Shown here one piece after another: positions 41,375 through 45,158 of a stretch of DNA of 45,158 nucleotides. The DNA lies in the NCBI RefSeq assembly GCF_030695085.1, contig NZ_JAUYTS010000147.1, positions 1 to 45,158 on the forward strand. Reading direction: 5' to 3'. The notes under the pieces were generated by a model. It was given only the letters and a program-made list of their open reading frames with translations. It had not been told where the DNA came from and did no database searches. This DNA comes from Falsiroseomonas sp. (GTDB lineage: Bacteria > Pseudomonadota > Alphaproteobacteria > Acetobacterales > Acetobacteraceae). Made by a program: the position numbers and the translations under genes. Each line of letters starts with the position of its first letter. Positions within the stretch are counted from its first letter, which is position 1.

Positions 41375-42075
41375 GGAAATGCCTCCAGGATCCAGATGGC
41401 GAGACGGGTCATCTCGCCGGTTGCGATGGCCAGGCCGGCCGCGAGCATGACGACGCCGCTCGCGACCTGCAGGATCCGCCCGAGCCGCCCGAGCCGCCGC
41501 GCACGAGCCATCGCTGCCGGCAGGTAGAAGGCCGCCAGCAGGAACGGCACGCCGAGGCCCAGCGCATAGGCGGCCAGCAGCCCGACCCCGGCGCCGGGTG
41601 TCAGCGCCGCGGCCGTCAACACGCCGGCCAGCACCGGCCCGATGCAGGGCGTCCAGCCGAAGCCGAAGGCGACGCCGATCAGCGTGGCGGAGACCGGGCC
41701 GCCGCCCTCGCCCGGCGGCCTGAAGCGCAGGTCGCGCATCAGCGGCGCCACGCGCAGCAGGCCCATCTGCACGAGCCCCATCGCCGCGATGAGCAGGCCG
41801 GAGACGACGGTGAGCTCGTAGGACCAGCGCCGCAGCAGCCCGCCGATCGCGGTCGCGCCGAGGCCCAGCAGCACGAACACCAGCCCGAAGCCCAGCACGA
41901 AAAAGACGGACAGGCGCAGCGCCCGCCAACGCTCGGCGCGCGCCGTGGCGAGGTCGGTCCCCGCCACCCAGGCGACGTAGCCCGGCACCAGCGGCAGCAC
42001 GCAGGGCGACAGGAACGACACCAGCCCCCCGCCGAAGGCGAGAACCATGCCGAACAGGGTGAGGTCGATCGTCAC
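41353..42075 (-). CDS. ccdA: CcdA-type cytochrome c biogenesis / thiol electron carrier
   Basis: A 240-residue membrane protein with six helices that carries reducing power from cytoplasmic thioredoxin to periplasmic thiols. The conserved Cys pairs are in FLSPCVLPLVPGYVAW and GFGWTPCIGPVLAG. The start is GTG at 42075, in the lnt stop (GTGA). The partner could be the DsbA-like protein encoded two genes on. Confidence 0.92.
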   Translation of the reverse strand: MTIDLTLFGMVLAFGGGLVSFLSPCVLPLVPGYVAWVAGTDLATARAERWRALRLSVFFVLGFGLVFVLLGLGATAIGGLLRRWSYELTVVSGLLIAAMGLVQMGLLRVAPLMRDLRFRPPGEGGGPVSATLIGVAFGFGWTPCIGPVLAGVLTAAALTPGAGVGLLAAYALGLGVPFLLAAFYLPAAMARARRLGRLGRILQVASGVVMLAAGLAIATGEMTRLAIWILEAFPWLARLG

Positions 42076-43670
42076 GCGCGTCGCCTCCCGGCCAGCGCGA
42101 TTCCCGCGAGCGCCGCGACGCCGATCGCGACAGGCAGGTCGCCAAAGCGCGCATAGGGCGTGCCGCCGGGCAGCGCCGCCGGCAGCGGCAGGTCCAGCAC
42201 GCCTTCGGTCGCCAGCGGCAGCCGCGCGCGCTCGCGCCCCACCGCGTCGGTCACCAGCGAGATGCCGCTGTTCGCCACGCGAATCAGCGGCAGGCCGAGT
42301 TCGATGGCGCGCAGCCGGGCGGCCAGGGCGTGCTGGTAGGGGCCCCAGGAGGTGCCGAACCAGGCATCGTTGGTTACCGTCAGGATCCAGCCCGGCGCCG
42401 GACCTTGCGCCGGCAACGTGGTGGGGAAGATTGCCTCGTAGCAGATCAGCGGCCAGAGCGGCGGCAGCCCGGCCACGCGCATCGCCTCGCGAGGCGGGCC
42501 GGGGATGAAGTCCACCGTCCCGACGGTGATCTTCGGCAGATCCGCGAGCAGCCGGCGGAGCGGCTGGTATTCGCCGAACGGCACCAGCTGGATCTTGTCG
42601 TAGGCGGCGGTGATCGCCCCGGTGTCGTCGAGCGCGACCAGGCTGTTGAGCAGCGCCGGGCCGCCATCGTCCGCGATGGTCCGTCGCACCGCGCCGGTCA
42701 GCAGCGCGCCGCCCGGCGGGATGATGCGCGCGACCTCCGCGCGGATCGCCGGCGATTCGGCGAGGAGGTAGGGCACGGCACTTTCCGGCCAGATGATGTG
42801 GGTCGGTGCCACGCCATCCGCCGCAGGCGCGGCACTGAGCGCCAGCAGGCGGCCGAGGATGCGCTCGCGCTCGCCCTCGGCCCATTTCAGGTCCTGCGCG
42901 ATGTTCGGCTGCACCAGGCGCAGCCGGATGCCTGGCGCGTCAGCGGGCATCGCATCGGCAAGCCGCGTTGTGCCCCAGGCCCAGGGCAGGGCAATGATGA
43001 CCGTCGCGGCAAGCGCGGGCCCGACGCGCCGCTGCCGCACCGCCACGCCGGCCAGCACCGCGGCAAGCACGGCGAGCAGCCCGAGGCCATGGATGCCGAC
43101 CAGCGCCGCCGCCTGCAGCCCGGCATCGCTGGCGCCCCAGGCATGGCCCGCGATATTCCACGGAAAGCCGGTCAGCACCGCGCCGCGCAGCCATTCGCCC
43201 GCGACCCAGAACGCGGCCAACGCCAGGGCGAGCGGCACGCCGCCCGCGCGGCCCGCCAGCAGCCGCGCCGCAGCGACCGAGCATGCGGGGAACAGCGCGA
43301 GGCCGGCGCTGAGCGCGGCCAGGGCCGGCAGCGCCAGCGCGCCAAAGCGCGCCGCATCCGCGCTGAACGCCTCGGTGATCCAGGACAGGCCGACCAGGAA
43401 CGATCCCAGGCCGAACAACCAGCCAAGCACGAAGGCGCCGCGCAGGGACGCCGTCCGCTCAAGCTGGAACCACAGGCCGCCGAAGGCCACCACGCCGGCG
43501 GGCGCGATGTGCAGTGGCGCCAGCGCGATGGCACTGAGCGCTCCGAGCCCGAGCGCGGTGGCGCCATAGGCCATGCGGTGCGTCACGCGGCGGATTGGTC
43601 CGCGTGCCGCTTGCGACCGCGTCACGCACGCGCCGTCGTGGCGGGTCCGCGGCAGCACGAAGCCCTTCAT
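42072..43670 (-). CDS. lnt: Apolipoprotein N-acyltransferase
   Basis: A 532-residue membrane enzyme that adds the third acyl chain to lipoproteins. About six helices precede a nitrilase-type domain whose triad is visible: Glu in HIIWPESAVPYLL, Lys in YDKIQLVPFGEYQPL, Cys in WPLICYEAIFPTT. The start is uncertain: ATG at 43670, or 43715 (just after the preceding stop), or 43574 directly before the first helix. Coupled with lspA, it completes a lipoprotein-maturation pair inside the metal island. Confidence 0.9.
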   Translation of the reverse strand: MKGFVLPRTRHDGACVTRSQAARGPIRRVTHRMAYGATALGLGALSAIALAPLHIAPAGVVAFGGLWFQLERTASLRGAFVLGWLFGLGSFLVGLSWITEAFSADAARFGALALPALAALSAGLALFPACSVAAARLLAGRAGGVPLALALAAFWVAGEWLRGAVLTGFPWNIAGHAWGASDAGLQAAALVGIHGLGLLAVLAAVLAGVAVRQRRVGPALAATVIIALPWAWGTTRLADAMPADAPGIRLRLVQPNIAQDLKWAEGERERILGRLLALSAAPAADGVAPTHIIWPESAVPYLLAESPAIRAEVARIIPPGGALLTGAVRRTIADDGGPALLNSLVALDDTGAITAAYDKIQLVPFGEYQPLRRLLADLPKITVGTVDFIPGPPREAMRVAGLPPLWPLICYEAIFPTTLPAQGPAPGWILTVTNDAWFGTSWGPYQHALAARLRAIELGLPLIRVANSGISLVTDAVGRERARLPLATEGVLDLPLPAALPGGTPYARFGDLPVAIGVAALAGIALAGRRRA

Positions 43671-43717
43671 GGCGCGGTGCAGATCAGCGCTGTCGTTCGG
43701 GGCCGGCCTTCCCATTG

Positions 43718-44185
43718 TCAGTGCCAATGCGCCCGGAGCGGCAGGACCACTGCGCCCGCGCGTTCGAAGCGCAACGTGACGCGGATTTCGTCGCCGAGCG
43801 CGAGCGGTGCCTGCAGGTCGCGCAGCAGAAGGTGCCGCCCGCCGGGCTCCAGGGCGACGACGTCACCGGCAGGGATGACGAAGCCCTCTGTGACGGCGCG
43901 CGCACCGCCGGAGGCGGACGGGTCTGGTTCACGCAGTTCCACGGCGGCCGCGCCGGACGACGTGGCGGAGAGCAGCCTGTCCGCCTCACTGCCCCGGTTG
44001 CGGATCGTCACGAACCCGAACGACAGGCGCTGGTCGTTGTCGGCGGCCTTCGCCCAGGCTCCGGTCAGAAGCAGGCCGCCCGCCTGAACATCCTGGGCCG
44101 CAGCCGGGCCCGACAGGATCAGGCGCCACGCGAGGAGGACAGCGGGCATCAGCCAGCGCCGCCCGGGAATGCTGCCGGGCGTCAT
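43718..44185 (-). CDS. PCu(A)C-like protein with altered metal site
   Basis: A 155-residue paralogue of the copper chaperone. The fold is clear (GAWAKAADNDQRLSFGFVTI, RNRGSEADRLLSATSS, ALEPGGRHLLLRDLQAPL), with a signal around PAVLLAWRLILSGPAAAQ. The His-x-Met and Met-x-Met ligands are lost: LREPDPSASGG replaces the usual LHEM...M segment and HLLL replaces HLML. It probably does not hold Cu(I) in the classical way. AAGGG lies 8 bases before the ATG at 44185. Confidence 0.85.
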   Translation of the reverse strand: MTPGSIPGRRWLMPAVLLAWRLILSGPAAAQDVQAGGLLLTGAWAKAADNDQRLSFGFVTIRNRGSEADRLLSATSSGAAAVELREPDPSASGGARAVTEGFVIPAGDVVALEPGGRHLLLRDLQAPLALGDEIRVTLRFERAGAVVLPLRAHWH

Positions 44186-44237
44186 ACGGTCGCCCTTGTG
44201 CTGTTCCGCGCCACCCAGGGATCTACGACGAAGGACA

Positions 44238-45158
44238 TCAGGCAGCATCCTTGGGCCTGGCAGGCGTCCAGCGCAGCAGCCTGAGCGCATTCAGCGTCAC
44301 CAGGACCGTCGCGCCGGTATCCGCCATGATCGCCGGCCACAACCCGGTGATGCCGAGCATTGTGGTGACCAGGAACACCGCCTTCAGCCCAACCGCGACG
44401 GCGACGTTCTGCTTCACATTCGCCATGGTCGCGCGCGACAGGGAGACGAGTTCCGCCACCCCCGTCACGCGGTCCTTCAGCACGGCGGCATCGGCGGTCT
44501 CCAGCGCGACATCGGTGCCGCCGCCCATCGCCACGCCGACATTGGCCGCCGCCAGCGCCGGCGCGTCGTTGATGCCGTCGCCCACCATCACCACCGCGCC
44601 GCGCTCGCGCAGCTTGCCGATTTCGCGCAGCTTGTCGTCGGGCAGCAGTTCCGCCTTGGCGTCGAGGCCGAGCGAGATGGCGATCGCCTCCCCGGTGCGG
44701 CGGTTGTCGCCGGTCAGCATCACCGGGCGCACGCCGAGCGCGGTGATCGCCGCGATGCCGGCCGCGGCGTCCGCGCGCGGCTCGTCGCGCAGAGCGACCA
44801 GCGCGGCGACCGCGCCGCCGGCAAGCACGACCGACACCGTCTTGCCCTCGCCCTGGAGCCGGTCGAGTTCGGCCTCCAGCGGGCCGAGCGTGGCGTTCGA
44901 CTCCCGCGCATGGCGCGGGCTGCCGATGCTGACCTGCACGCCATCGACCGTGCCGGCCACGGCGCGGCCGGGGATGGCCGACTGCGCCTCTGCCGCCGAC
45001 ACCGCGACACCGCGCGCCGCCGCCTCCGCCAGGATCGCCTTGGCGAGCGGGTGGGAGGAGCCCTGCTCGACCGCCGCGGCGAGCGCGAGCACCGCCTCTG
45101 CCGTGCGGCCCTCGGCCGGCAGCACGTCGGTGACGCGCGGACGGCCTTCGGTCAGCGT
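44238..45158 (-). CDS. zntA: Zn/Cd/Pb-type P1B ATPase, C-terminal part
   Basis: The last 306 residues of a heavy-metal-exporting P-type ATPase; the gene runs off the right edge just after its phosphorylation site (the first readable codons are TLTEGRPR, the end of DKTGTLT). Seen are SSHPLAKAI, the nucleotide-domain HP motif; MLTGDNRRTGEAIA; and VGDGINDAPALAAANVGVAM. The final helices contain NVAVAVGLKAVFLV and IMADTGATVLVTLNALRLL, whose Lys and Asp-Thr-Gly pattern is typical of the Zn/Cd/Pb (ZntA/CadA) subgroup rather than Cu ATPases. It is the first gene seen of the island operon. The symbol zntA is tentative; cadA fits as well. Confidence 0.9.
   Translation of the reverse strand, partial: TLTEGRPRVTDVLPAEGRTAEAVLALAAAVEQGSSHPLAKAILAEAAARGVAVSAAEAQSAIPGRAVAGTVDGVQVSIGSPRHARESNATLGPLEAELDRLQGEGKTVSVVLAGGAVAALVALRDEPRADAAAGIAAITALGVRPVMLTGDNRRTGEAIAISLGLDAKAELLPDDKLREIGKLRERGAVVMVGDGINDAPALAAANVGVAMGGGTDVALETADAAVLKDRVTGVAELVSLSRATMANVKQNVAVAVGLKAVFLVTTMLGITGLWPAIMADTGATVLVTLNALRLLRWTPARPKDAA

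Noticed and set aside
40853..42154. A long frame joining lspA with upstream codons
   Set aside because: The upstream part is a shadow of ccdA; LspA starts at 41374 with a strong ribosome site.

Overview
The window is high-GC chromosomal DNA from an alphaproteobacterium. I infer Acetobacteraceae (Roseomonas-like), because orphan Bug/TctC-type binding proteins, CocE hydrolases, luciferase-like oxidoreductases and RidA proteins sit among very GC-rich genes with many ATGA overlaps. This is inference from gene content, not from a marker gene.

Bases 1-7,100 hold the tail of a dTDP-glucose 4,6-dehydratase gene, then a minus-strand group for uptake and hydrolysis of small nitrogen compounds: peptide-type ABC binding protein, GAF protein, Bug-type binding protein and gamma-glutamyltransferase, with a CocE-type hydrolase upstream. 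Bases 7,200-12,040 hold a LysR regulator with a glutathione transferase, a large exported protein of unknown function and a CorC-type CBS membrane protein. Bases 12,280-14,450 encode membrane urate hydroxylase PuuD, hydroxyisourate hydrolase and a DUF2243 membrane protein. Bases 14,500-22,850 are mixed catabolism: 3-hydroxyacyl-CoA dehydrogenase plus SDR, a luciferase-like oxidoreductase, a second orphan Bug protein, RidA, an M20 amidohydrolase, an alpha/beta hydrolase with a D-2-hydroxyacid dehydrogenase, and an unknown protein.

Bases 22,959-24,648 are the most unusual part. A hotdog thioesterase gene is split at its GHVNN codons by a 1,246-bp lower-GC cassette flanked by a 6-bp direct repeat. 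Removing the cassette and one repeat copy restores a perfect reading frame. The cassette has no transposase; it carries a complete diverged thioesterase and a membrane/coiled-coil protein that resembles phage superinfection-exclusion B proteins. It thus appears to bring a replacement for the gene it breaks.

Bases 24,880-26,864 are minCDE. Bases 26,861-31,300 hold a GT1-type glycosyltransferase, another luciferase-like oxidoreductase and a probable type I-secreted beta-helix protein with a duplicated carbohydrate-binding-like module. Bases 31,690-35,260 hold an acyl-CoA dehydrogenase-like protein, a PIG-L deacetylase, a NodS-like methyltransferase and a GT2 glycosyltransferase, a gene set reminiscent of Nod-factor chemistry. 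Bases 35,379-37,471 encode a GMC oxidoreductase and RidA.

At 37,552-37,569 lies an 18-bp copy of the 3' end of guaA (codons T-I-E-W-E-stop, minus strand) with no guaA attached. The guaA 3' end is a known integration site for genomic islands, so this looks like the distal attachment site of one. Everything to its right is a single minus-strand run of eleven metal and envelope genes: Zn/Cd/Pb P-type ATPase, PCu(A)C-like protein, Lnt, CcdA, LspA, DsbA-like, M23 peptidase, YnfA, DUF2946, PCu(A)C and SCO. Its promoter and the island's integrase would lie beyond the right edge.
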